Positions 38,486 to 49,262 of a stretch of 64,000 bases of DNA are shown here, piece after piece (positions within the stretch are counted from its first letter, which is position 1; each line of letters begins with the position of its first letter). The position numbers and the translations under genes were made by a program. The DNA comes from Azadirachta indica (taxonomy: Eukaryota; Streptophyta; Magnoliopsida; Sapindales; Meliaceae). The DNA is taken from assembly GCA_022749755.1 (NCBI GenBank), contig CM040450.1, positions 12,794,913-12,858,912 of the forward strand, read 5' to 3'. The notes below the pieces were generated by a model that worked only from the letters and a program-made list of their open reading frames with translations, had not been told where the DNA came from and ran no database searches.

Positions 38486-39790
38486 TTACTTTTCGTTGAT
38501 TAAGTCACTGCTATCATGCTTAGACTCTGGAACAGCTTCTTCATTTCCAAGCAAAAAATCACTGTACAACTCCCTTAATGTATCCGAGTTTGATTTCTCG
38601 TTTTGAACATCCGTCAACAATCTATCTTGAAGATCCAAGTGATAATTTCCTTGTCCCTGAATAATTCTACGAAATTCTCTGCTCCCTCCATATCGCCATC
38701 ATCTTTAAAGTAATCTAGACACACAGCCAAGCTTTCAGCACTTGGCTTCCACTTGGATGGAGTTTGATAAATTGCTAATGCCTCCACAGCTGCCACTGCG
38801 TTTTGGGTTTGATTACTCTGAAGATACCCTTTTGCCACAGAGTACCATGTCTTTTAGATGAGGCCTCCCACCCTTCAATGTTCCCCTGTTGTTAAGACCT
38901 TAAGCCTTCTGCAAAACACCTTTTCTGCAGCAGGCATCCATAAAGCAGTTCAGAATTCAGAAATCACATTGTAAATTTCGGGATTCCCACTCAAAAATCT
39001 TCTCAGCAGTTTCTAAGTCATCGAATTTCAGCAAAGAAGGTATGACACACAAGTATCCCTTATTGAAAGCCTTTACTCTTTCCTTAAACAGTTCCCAAAT
39101 TCTTAAAAATTCATCTTTCTTCCCATATTTCACATATTGTGAGAGAAGAAATTCTTATGCTCCACCAAACCTTTTCCCAGATACTAGTACCTCAGATTTC
39201 TTCAGCATTGCCAAAGCCTTGTCCATATGCCCAACTTTTGCATGCCCATTTGCTGCAGCAGCATAAGCTGAACAGTCCAAACCAACATTGGGATCTGATT
39301 CCTTCATTTTCAAAGTCTTGTCAATTCCCTCGATATCCAAAGCAGCTACATTGCACTTAGATGGATACCAAACATATGTTTATCATAACCAATGTTTTTT
39401 TTTTTCCTTTCATTTTGTGCATCAAACTGTCAAGTTTCTCATAATTTCCAGCCTGATAATAAAGTTTAAGTATGCTATTGTAGAACAGTGTTGTCCTGGC
39501 CAGCCCCTAATCCCTCATTTTGTGCCACAGATTTTGCATAGGAATGGCTGTTGAAAAGAGCATATAAACCCCAAGCCCTAACAATTTTTTTGCAATGTTA
39601 CTGCCTGTTCTATTCCCTTAACTTTAGCGATCAAGTCTACCTGAATGGTAGCTTCAGCAACTCTAATTTCAAAGTATCTTTTGTCAGTCATCCACATAGA
39701 TACCTGGGAAAATGACAGAACAAGAGATCATAATATTGGGATCAAATATTCTAAATGAAAAGAACAGGAAATAACAAAACACATGTTAAC
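38486..39790 (-). pseudogene. Decayed 3' exon of a PPR gene
   Basis: This aligns along its length with exon 2 of the intact PPR gene (49263-50516). The equivalent stop is near 38486 and the splice acceptor near 39702-39706. Pieces such as KGYLQSNQTQ, YQTPSKWKPSAESLA and DYFKDDGDMEGAENF are readable at 38614-38838, and NVGLDCSAYAAAANGHAKVG at 39155-39340, but in different frames with many indels and stops. The first coding exon is absent: after about 90 bases of intron sequence it fuses to methyltransferase exon 4. It is the left half of the segmental duplication junction. Confidence 0.87.
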
Positions 39791-39800
39791 AAAACACATG
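39786..39800. other. Breakpoint of tandem segmental duplication
   Basis: To the left, GTTAACAAAACA matches the PPR intron at 50557-50568. To the right, CACATGGACGCAAACCTAAA matches methyltransferase exon 4 at 19796-19815. The join shares a few bases (AAAACxCAT), compatible with microhomology-mediated joining or unequal crossing over. Confidence 0.75.
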
Positions 39801-40894
39801 GACGCAAACCTAAAAGCTCAGCAGCCCTCTCCTTCTGCACCCTCACCTGTGAATACCACAACATAACCTTCACTGTAAATGGCTACAAAGAAAATAAAAG
39901 ATCACCATCGGGATAAAGAAAGATACTACTTCTACTACATTCAATCTTATAAATAACTGTCATTAATGATAATGTTTGAATTGCCAATCATTCTTTCTAG
40001 CTACTATTTCAGGTTCCATTTGTTGTTGTGATTTTAAAATCATAGCTATTTTGATTACTAGTTATCAAGCATAAGTTTGTGAGTAGGTGATCTAACAAGC
40101 ACTTTAGGTTAAAGCACATCAAAAACAGAAGAATCCCAGACTAACCATTGGACTAGTGAAAATGAAAGAATCACCGGATTCTAAATTGAGCTAACTTCAA
40201 ATAATAAAGTGCAATGAGGTTTACAAGAAATGGAAACATGTTGTCAAATATTCAAGCAGCAATCGCAAAGGCAAGATTTTAGTTAGGTGCAATGTAATAG
40301 ATGCAATAACAGCTAACAGATACTGTAACAAAATTATTACCAGATAAGGTGGATCTGCAACCACAACATTGAAACCATGCTTCAGCTCCGGTGGCAGATC
40401 TTCCGGCTTATTGTAATCATAAAGCAAGAAATCGCTTCCATATTGCTCAAAACGCATGTCGTATTCTAGTATCTTCGCCGAGGAGCAATTTTCTGTAAAT
40501 TTAAATTAAAAAATAAAAAAATCATACGTAATTTCATAAATAAGTAAATAAATAATCAATTAATTAATTACCTTGAGGTAGGCGTAGAGGGTGGGGCAAG
40601 CGATACAAGATACGAGAATCGGAGTCACAGCAGAGAGAAGCGAATTCTTCGGCTACAGTCTCCACCGTTACGGCGTCGTACCAGAACTGGCTCAGCCTCC
40701 AGTCTTCCGATACCAAAGCTACGGTTTGTGATTCTGTATCGTCTGCCGTAGTTTGGTTTTGTTCTGCTGGGAATTCTTTGTACAGCGGCCAACGCGTGAG
40801 AGCTGAGCATTGGCCGGTCATCTTCTTCGTCGAGCTCAACGTCGTTGTTTTTGAGGTCGTTGTTACTGTTGTTTTCCAGTTTGAGCTCCTCCAT
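39796..40894 (-). pseudogene. Truncated methyltransferase copy (EEF1A-KMT1-like)
   Basis: This is homologous to 19796-21362. Exon 1 (start codon at 40894) begins MEELKLENNSNNDLKNNDVE and shifts frame after HALAAV. It resumes as EDWRLSQFWYDAVTVETVAE in another frame and is broken again near its end. Exon 2 retains MRFEQYGSDFLLYDYNKPED and VVVADPPYL (around 40350-40457) but has lost several bases at its start. Exon 3 is deleted: sequence passes from the intron before exon 4 directly to that after exon 2 near 40225-40250. Exon 4 is cut by the duplication breakpoint, leaving only about 50 bp. Clearly non-functional. Confidence 0.9.
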
Positions 40895-42587
40895 TATTGT
40901 TTACCGTTGCTCGTTTAGTTGGGGGAGAGTAAACCGAAGGGGATTGGAGAAAAGAAGACACACGTGTTTGGAAACCGGGTTTAATTACTCCAGAAAACGT
41001 CTAAGCTCATGGGTTTGGTTGGACCGGTCCGGTTTAAAACTCCTGACATGTCGGTTTTCAAAATCAGGTTCATATTATTTTTCTGAAAAAAAAGAAGTTT
41101 TTAGACGCAACAATCCGAATAAAGTCTTTAATGATACATATATTAAATTGATCTATTATTATTTTAATTATATTCACAATCAATTAATTTCAAACTAAAT
41201 ATATATTTGTCATAATTTTATTAAATGAACAGATAAATACAATATATTCATTTTATACAATACTTTCTCACATTTTATTATAAAATGTATGAATTTTGAT
41301 AATTTTGTTATAATCTTTAATTATTTAATCATAATTCTTAAACTATTATAATATTTTTATATTGCCATAAGAAATTTTAGAAATTATACATTAAAATTCA
41401 AGCATATTAAATTATTTGGAGTTAAAAGTTGTGGTTATCAATATATTATTAATTTAAATCAATAATTGTCTAATAAGTCTTAATTTAATTTTTAAATTTG
41501 CTCAATTTTAAGACTTTAACTATTTTATTTTACAAAATTGAGCTATGCACAATAGTTTCAAATTTCTAAATTTGAAAACACTTATGATTTTTTTTTTATT
41601 TATCTTCCTATAATTGTAAATATTCTTTAATTATATTTTATATCCTTTATTTACACTTTTATTTATTTACTTTTTTATATTTTAATGCCATGTCAATTTA
41701 TATGATATGTATCTACATAAGAACAAATATTTACTACATAAAAAGTCTACATCAACATATTACCCTTGGCAATATTCTAAAATTCTTTCCTTCATGATTA
41801 TGGAAAAGATTAACGTTAAGCATTTTAAAATTTTGGTTCTAACTAATGTGATACTTATCAATAAAACTTGGAAATATAGAACATTACATAAAATAAATAG
41901 TGAACTCTCGGTTAAGCGTGTTCTCCCCCCGAAGTGATTTTTCTATATCTTTTGAATTAATATTCCTATTTTTGGAGAACAAAATATACACTTGGCTGCA
42001 ACAGAGACTTTCTATAACTTTGGACGTTTTGGTAAAATTAGCTTGATACTCAAGATTTTCCCTCCGTTCTTTCTGCAATTGAATTCTTAAATATAAAGGC
42101 TGCAAAAGTTTCTCTAAACAAGAAATCCTGATACTCCAGCAAAATAAAAGAGGAAGAGGATTCCTCCTTTCACAAATGTTATGAACAGCCTGCTAACATT
42201 ATATATTTTCTAAAAAGCAATGCCAAAAAAATAAAGAAGGTTTGTCTTAAAAGGTTTGCAGAAAGTAGATGGAATTTATCAAGAAACATGTAACGATCAT
42301 GGCAAAGGTGAGGCACATTTCAAACAATTTTGATATATGCTTAGGAAGTACAACTTCAACTTCACTTGTAATTCTTTGCTTTTGACCCAAACTGAGCATT
42401 TTCTGTAAACATGGGAGGAAAAAAACAAAGAAATGCTTAAATTCTAACCGATGTTATGAAAAAGATTGTATATGCAAAGAACACAAAGGGTGAAGATTGT
42501 CTACTTGCATATGCATACGTTCAGCAAACAGAAGCAGTCTTTGCTATTCATTCAAGTTCTTTATATCGTTTAGGTTGCGGTTCCTCG
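40895..42587. other. Spacer between methyltransferase relic and TNL3
   Basis: AT-rich with no gene. The left part parallels 21363-21950. The right part (41890-42420) is closer to the TNL2 3' flank (29940-30240) than to that of TNL1. This suggests that the TNL1 equivalent was lost or never present in this copy. Confidence 0.5.
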
Positions 42588-45500
42588 TCACTGGCTTCTG
42601 TTTTCTGCTCCAGCGCATTCGATAAGGCTTCTTTGTGAGACTCTGCTCGTGGCTACATCAAAAATGTAATCAGATTCATTTAACTTCCAAACGTTGGATC
42701 TTCTCCATTCCTTGGTTGTTTGGTTTAACTCTTCAACTTCATCAACATACACTGCATGCACACCACACCTTTTCACCTCCAATCCTGTACGCAGACTTTG
42801 AACAGGCTGAAAATATAATTCAACGTGATTAGATTCAAAATTCCAACCATATCCACACAAGTCGCTGTTTGGCAGATACAATACAGCGAGATGATCTGAC
42901 ACAGCCTGACCCAGTTCCTCATTGAAAACAATACCCACACGCAAACTGGTATCTATTTTATCCAATTTCATACCACATTGAATTTCATGTGTCTTATTAA
43001 CCAGAGCCCCTCTGACAGTAACTGGTGGATGTTTATGTACATGAAAAACAGAGCAAACAACATATCCTACCAACTTATTCTTATTATAATAAGAATTTGG
43101 AGGCTTTATTATTGTTATTGAAGAACCTTCATTCCTATATTTGAACCACTCTGGTATTTTACCTCCGGGAACAACAAATTCTAATCCAGTTGCTTGATTT
43201 GACTCTAACTGCATCCAAAAAATAAAAAGGATAGTGAGAGGCTTAACATATTGTTGTATAAATTTTAGCAGTGTGAAACTGACCTCTAAGAACCCTTTCA
43301 GCATTGAAAAGACCCAATCGTTGTTGCTCACCAATTTCAAGCATTTCATAGCAGAAACAAACAAGCCTTCAGACTTGCAGGATTTGAGTGCACCTGATAC
43401 ACTTTCCAGAGAAGCACAACCATCTACTCTAATGCTGTGTAGACTAGATGGAAGTTCATGTAGAGATACAAGCCTCTCACAATTCTCCAACCTGAGAATG
43501 TTGAGCTTAGAAAGACGATTAATAGTTCCAGGTAATGAAAAGAAATTGTTCTTACATAGAATTAACTCTTCTAATGAGAATAAGTTGCAAATATCAGTGA
43601 GAATTGCTCCTTCCCCTAGATTACAATCACTGAGATCAAGCCTTTTTAAATAGGGCAAACCTGACAAAGATGGCAACAGCAGAGGCATGGGATTTGAACT
43701 TCTTCTTGGTATCAAATTGATGGTGAAGTGGGAAACCCATGAAGTTGATACTTGTGGTCCTCTGCATCCACGAACAGATAGTACTTTAAGATTCTTAGGA
43801 AGAAAAAAGGAAGATGCCAATTGTCTTGTTGCAGTTCCACTTATATCAAGCTCTTCTAAGCTTTCAACTTCTCTCAAGTTCTCTGGCACATTTTCAAGTT
43901 TACAGCAACCAGAAAGATTCAGAGTTTTTAGGCATTTTAAATGATGGATAATAGCACTTGGAAGACTTTTGAGATTCTTACAGTCTTTCAAATTCAACAA
44001 AACAATGCCAGATAAAAGTTCAACTGACAATGGCAATTCTTTAATAGCAGTTCCATCCAGCAGAAGTTCTGACAAGCTTTCCATACTTCCAACAATTTCT
44101 GGAAACATTCTTAACTTCGAGCAACCAGAAAGTACAAGTTCTCTAAGAGATTCCATAGCAATCTTATTTGGAAGAGTCCTAAGACTTGTACAATCTTTCA
44201 AATTCAATAAAATAACCTTCCTGTGAAGCAGCAAAGATGAGTGAATTTCACGCAATCTTATACATCCTTCCAGAATCAACTCCTCTAAATTTGGCACTCC
44301 TGAGAAGTCTGGTGTCCGAACTAAGTTCTTGCAATGGCTGAATCTCATGAATTTCAGATTGTTTAAAGGCTGTTTCAAATTATTAAAAAAAAAAGGAAAA
44401 AACTTCTTTATTATATTACATTAGGATAATAAATAAAAGTATCGAAATTTATCTTAAAAGAAATAAAATAAATAAAATTGACAAATGAATCATACTTTGA
44501 CAACGTTGAAGATTTGTTTCATGTTGCTGTAACACATGTTGAGTTCAACAGTTTTCTCCAATTGCAAATTTGACGGTAAAGATTCTAATGGATATCCTTG
44601 CCAATCAAGTAATCGCAACTTGTTAGAAAGATATTCAAGGCCGTATGGAAGTTGCACATTTCCGATCTTCAGTAGTCTTAGATTGATCATCTTTGAAAAG
44701 GCATCAGCATATGCACTTGAGTGCTCCTTCTCTTCTGGATGGTCAATTATTATGCCTTCAATTACTTCAGTTCCCTAAAATCATCAGCAAAGGATAAAAG
44801 CAAAAATGTATGCAAAGAATTAACTTGGTGAAACAACTAATCATGAACTAAAAATATGTGCTTTCCATTCAGTTACTTACCGTGTTCTCTGACAAAACAT
44901 GACATACATTTGCTTCCTCCCACAATCTGCTGCGTTTTCCAGGCTCTTTAGATTCTCTCTTGACAATTTGCTGGCCCAAATCTTGTAACAAATCATGCAA
45001 CCACACTTTTTTATGATCTAAAATAGATATGAGAGATTTTTCAATGAGAACTTGCATCCCGATCACTGGGTCAAAATCACAGCCCTCTAGAACTTTTATC
45101 ACATAATCTTGGTCTCTCCCTTTAAAGAAACATGCAATATCAAGAAATATTTGCTTCTCTGTTTCTTGTAGTCCATCAAAACTTATTTGAAGTATCTTCA
45201 TAATTTGATTCATTGGATCTCTTTTTACTCTTTGTAATGCACTTTCCCATTCCTCTACAGTTCTACCATACAAAAATGAACCTAAAACTTTGAGAGCCAA
45301 CGGAAGGCCATCTACATATTTTAAAACACATTTCGACAATTGCTCATACTCTTTTATGGGTTGATGGGCTTTAAAGGCATTCGTGCAAAACAGCTGATAA
45401 GCTTCAACATCATTAAGCTTCTCAGGTTTATAAACTTCATCCACTCCATGAGTCATCAACAAATGCTTATCTCTTGATGTTATTATGATCTTACTACCTG

Positions 45501-46583
45501 AACCAAACCAATCATGTTTGTCAGCTAAATTTTCCAATTGTTCTATATTAGCCACATCGTCGAGAACAAGAAGAACTTTCTTTCGCCGCAACCTACTTCC
45601 TATCATGTGGGTACCAGAATGGACATTCCATATGTTACTATCTGTTAGTTTTAGTAACTCAGAAAGAAGTTGCTTTTGTAAAGAAAGGAGACCCTTTTTT
45701 TCGCAAGTTTCTCTAACATCAGCAAGAAAACTACTTCCTTCGAATTCACAAGACATTACGTCGTAAACAACTCTTGCTATTGTTGTCTTGCCTATACCAC
45801 CCATTCCGCAAACTCCTATCATGCGAACACTATTAGACCCAGTATCTAAAAGCACCATCAGTTCCTCCAAACGTGAATTTATCCCTACTAACATTTTATG
45901 ATTCTCAAATTTTGAAGGAAATAATTTATTTGATATCTCCTTGACAATATTTTTGATAACTTCTGACTCATTTCTGTAGATTGAAAAGAACAATAAAGAT
46001 TTAGTTTTTCATTACAATAATTAATAATTCTTCCATTTTTCATTGACAATAGAACATACTAAGTTTAAACAAAAATAATGACTATTTACCTGTTCTTCAA
46101 TTCCCATCCTGCGATGTTGGCCACCTCCTTAAGAGCATCTCTCCACTTTTTCACCTTTTCTACATTCTCCTTACTAGCTTCTTCATATTTAGCAAAAGCT
46201 GCTTGAAAATCACCAGTCTGTTTTCTTACCATAGTTGGTTCCACATTATAGAAAATTGGAAAAACAATTTGTTGATCACTTGCTTTCTTGCATTCAATAA
46301 TCTTAACAAGTTCGTCCAAACACCAAGTCGAGCTAGCATATGTTTTGGAGAAAACAATAATATAAAATCTCGATTCTTCAATTGCTTTAATAAGTCCAGG
46401 TGAAATGGATTTTCCTCGCTCAAGTTCATTGTCATCTTTAAATACATTAATTCCTTTTTGATTCAAAGCAGTGTATAAGTGATCAGTAAAATTTGTGCGA
46501 GTGTCTTCACCTCTGAAACTCAAGAAGGCATCGTATTTCCAACCAGAGAATGGAGAAGAAATAAATGGTGAAGAGATGCTCAT
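42588..46583 (-). CDS. TNL3: TIR-NB-LRR disease resistance protein with C-JID
   Basis: Exons: 46090-46583 (TIR), 44881-45973 (NB-ARC), 44496-44774, 43284-44369 (LRR) and 42588-43208 (C-JID), about 1190 residues. TIR YDAFLSFRGEDTR and STWCLDEL are present. NB-ARC has GMGGIGKTT, LLVLDDV, SKIIITSRDKHLL, GLPLALKVLGS and CFFKGRDQ; the MHD region reads LHDLLQDLG, so Met is replaced by Leu. The C-JID has IPEWFKYRNEGSSITIIKP. The TIR and NB exons are near-identical to TNL2, while the LRR exon has the shorter TNL1-type length. The 75-nt intron before the last exon has no stop and is a multiple of three, so the open frame runs from 44378 to 42588 and an intron-retained isoform would add 25 residues. 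A small insertion near the end truncates the C-terminus by about a dozen residues relative to TNL1. The gene appears functional. Confidence 0.9.
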
Positions 46584-46618
46584 TGGAAGCGATAGATTTG
46601 ACCTCCTTATTCTAAGGA

Positions 46619-47510
46619 GCTGAAAATTTAGAATAAAACAAAATAAAATATAACGTTTAAAAATATATATATCTTAATCTCAATACTATTAAATACACTA
46701 AATAAAAAATAAAATATATCATTCTTGATCGATTTATTTTTAGCAAAATTAAACATGATAAGTAAAACAACATAGCAGATCAAATCATAATTTTTATTAC
46801 TTCAATTATAACGAAAATGTACTGGAGGAAGTGCCATTTTCTAAGAACTCATTTTATTTGTTTTATTTATACAGTTTTTACAAAATACTCATTAGAAGAA
46901 ACTTTTTTGTTTTTTTAAGAAATAGAAAATAAAAATAGGCTTAAAATATGATAACCCCAAAATTTCCTTTTCAAGCAATGGGCATATGTCTGATAAGCGA
47001 AGCCAACATTGAGAATAATTTTGAGGGACATGATTTTAGATTAAAAAAACAAAAATTAAAAATAAAGAAAATTATTTAATTTATACAAACCGAAGGATGA
47101 ATTTGAGGTTGAAACGTAATTTCATCTATATTTTTAAAAAAATTATATTATATGTTTTAAATTAGTTGTTTTTCAAATATCACTAAAAAATTTGTACTTC
47201 CATTGAAATGAGCAGAAGATCTAGAAAAGCATATATAAGCGAAAAAATGCTTACAACTTAATTTTGAGTGAACGTGCTGCTGCATCAACGATCTAAGACT
47301 TCATTGATAATCAAACTTTCAAAGAAGATCTGAGAAGGCAGAGCGCCCGATTCTTCCTTGGTGTGATAGAAAACCAGAAGATTTTATTTATTTATTTATT
47401 TTTATTTTATGTGCTTCAAGCTGAAGAAAACTGAGTAAAAGTTTTTCTTTGGACCAACCTCGGTCAACACAATCGGCCAAAAGTTACAATGTTGATGTCT
47501 TTTAGCACTT
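46619..47510 (-). promoter_or_regulatory. TNL3 leader intron and promoter module
   Basis: A leader acceptor (TTTTCAG) lies just above 46619. A donor AAGTTGTAAGC ends a probable leader exon at 47255. The upstream module (about 47260-47500) is homologous to those of TNL1 and TNL2 and contains GGTCAA at 47462-47467, a W-box core on the coding strand. Only one module is present here, against two upstream of each of the other TNLs. Confidence 0.45.
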
Positions 47511-48311
47511 CTATTTATCATTTTAAAAAAAATATATTAAAATATTTCATATTACTCGAAGAAGAATTTCTAATATTAATTTAATTGAATGCATAAATAA
47601 ATATTAAATAAAAAATTGGAGTAGGCAGTGCTAATTATGACCTACAAAAAATACCCCTAATCAAATCCTTTGTCCATTAAAAATATTAAATAAAAAAGTA
47701 CTTATTATTACTTATAAAATACTCTCAAGAATTATTTTAATGAACATGTAATTATTTCTAATGCTAACTAAATTTGATAAGTACGTTTGGAACATATAAT
47801 CAAACACATAAGTGAATATATATTTTAATTTAGTGTTTATGAGTAATCAATTATCATTTGAAAAACTAACCTTAACTAAAGTCTTTGTTAATTAAAAATA
47901 TTACTATTTTTTAAAGATTAAATAAAGAAGGAAAAGACAATCCACTTTTTCAGATAAAAACTTTTTTATTTTTACCAAAAGTTTCGATATTTTATATAAT
48001 ATAAACTTGTTTATAATTTGTAGTAATTTAGTTATTGAATGTAATAACTCTTTCTATACAGTCTTTTAATTATAATCTATCTTCATTTTATAAAAAACTA
48101 ACATATATATTCTTAAGTTTTATTCTTTTACATTTCAAAAATACTTATTAAAATTCTAATTTATTAAAAAATAACAATTATACTTTTATATAATAATAAT
48201 TATATAACAAAATAATTATTAAACCTCTAAATTAAGTAAACTATAATATATTTTATCTAAAGTACATTAAGAACATAAATAATAACATTTTATAATACAA
48301 GAATAATATGA

Positions 48312-48825
48312 TATTTATTAATAAATAATGATTATTTATCGTTAATCTTAATGGTTGCTTATATGACGTGAGTTATGTTAGGCTTAGTTGTAAAATTCTT
48401 AACTGTATTTATAAGACCGAAAAAGCATTGTCATCTCACCGGCTAAAGTAATCAGACAAAAAAATCTATACACAAATATTATTATTTATAAGTATATTTA
48501 TAAGTATATACTATATTCTTATTTTTATTTTATAAGTATATTTATAAGTATATACTATCATTCTTATTTTTATAAGTATATTTATAAGTATATACTATCA
48601 TTCTTATTTTTATTTTATAAGTATATTTATAAGTATATACTATCATTCTTATTTTTATTTATTTGTGTATAGATTTTTTTGTCTGATTACTTTAGCCGGT
48701 GAGATGACAATGCTTTTTCAGTCTTATAAATACAGTTAAGAATTTTACAACTAAGCCTAACATAACTCACGTCATATAAGCAACCATTAAGATTAACGAT
48801 AAATAATCATTATTTATTAATAAAT
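48312..48825. repeat. Long near-perfect hairpin (two 165-bp arms, 183-bp loop)
   Basis: The left arm 48312-48477 and right arm 48661-48825 are reverse complements with only isolated mismatches (for example GACCGAAAAAGC against GCTTTTTCAGTC). The arms include TCATCTCACCGGCTAAAGTA and GACGTGAGTTATGTTAGGC. The loop is a tandem repeat. The single-copy relative at about 37850-38010 has only one arm-like sequence, so the hairpin arose in this copy. Transcription across it would give a long double-stranded RNA. Confidence 0.9.
48478..48660. repeat. Tandem repeat, four units of about 40-47 bp
   Basis: Units contain TATAAGTATATTTATAAGTA and TATACTATCATTCTTATTTT; four copies form the hairpin loop. Confidence 0.85.
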
Positions 48826-48912
48826 ATCATTCTTATTTTTATTTATTTGTGTATAGAATTTTTTGTCTGATTACTTTAGCCGGTGAGATGACAATGCTTT
48901 TTCGGTCTTAAT
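48826..48912. repeat. Third, partial copy of the hairpin arm
   Basis: Sequence from ATCATTCTTATTTTTATTTA through GATGACAATGCTTTTTCGGT repeats 48642-48726 in direct orientation, immediately after the right arm. Confidence 0.85.
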
Positions 48913-49262
48913 AAAGAAAAGGCAGAAGTTTCAATTCCTCCTCCTTCAATCCTTGATAAATTTTCTGCTGCTGCCAACTTGGAACTCCAACATTTAACCA
49001 CTAATTTCTATTGCATTTATACATTTTAGCTAATTGATTATACACTGACTAATGGAAGACTTTATGAAATGATCCTAATTGCTCATCTAAGATGTCAAAT
49101 CCAGAAATCGCCTTATCTCCATTTTCTCAAAATGAACACGAAAATGCCTTCCAATCAAAACAAATGCAAGGCGTTCTGACAAATGAACTTTCACACTTGG
49201 TTTACCTCTTCAAAATGGCGTGAGAAAGTCCAGAGATTTTCAAAATTCATGTTCCAATGTGT

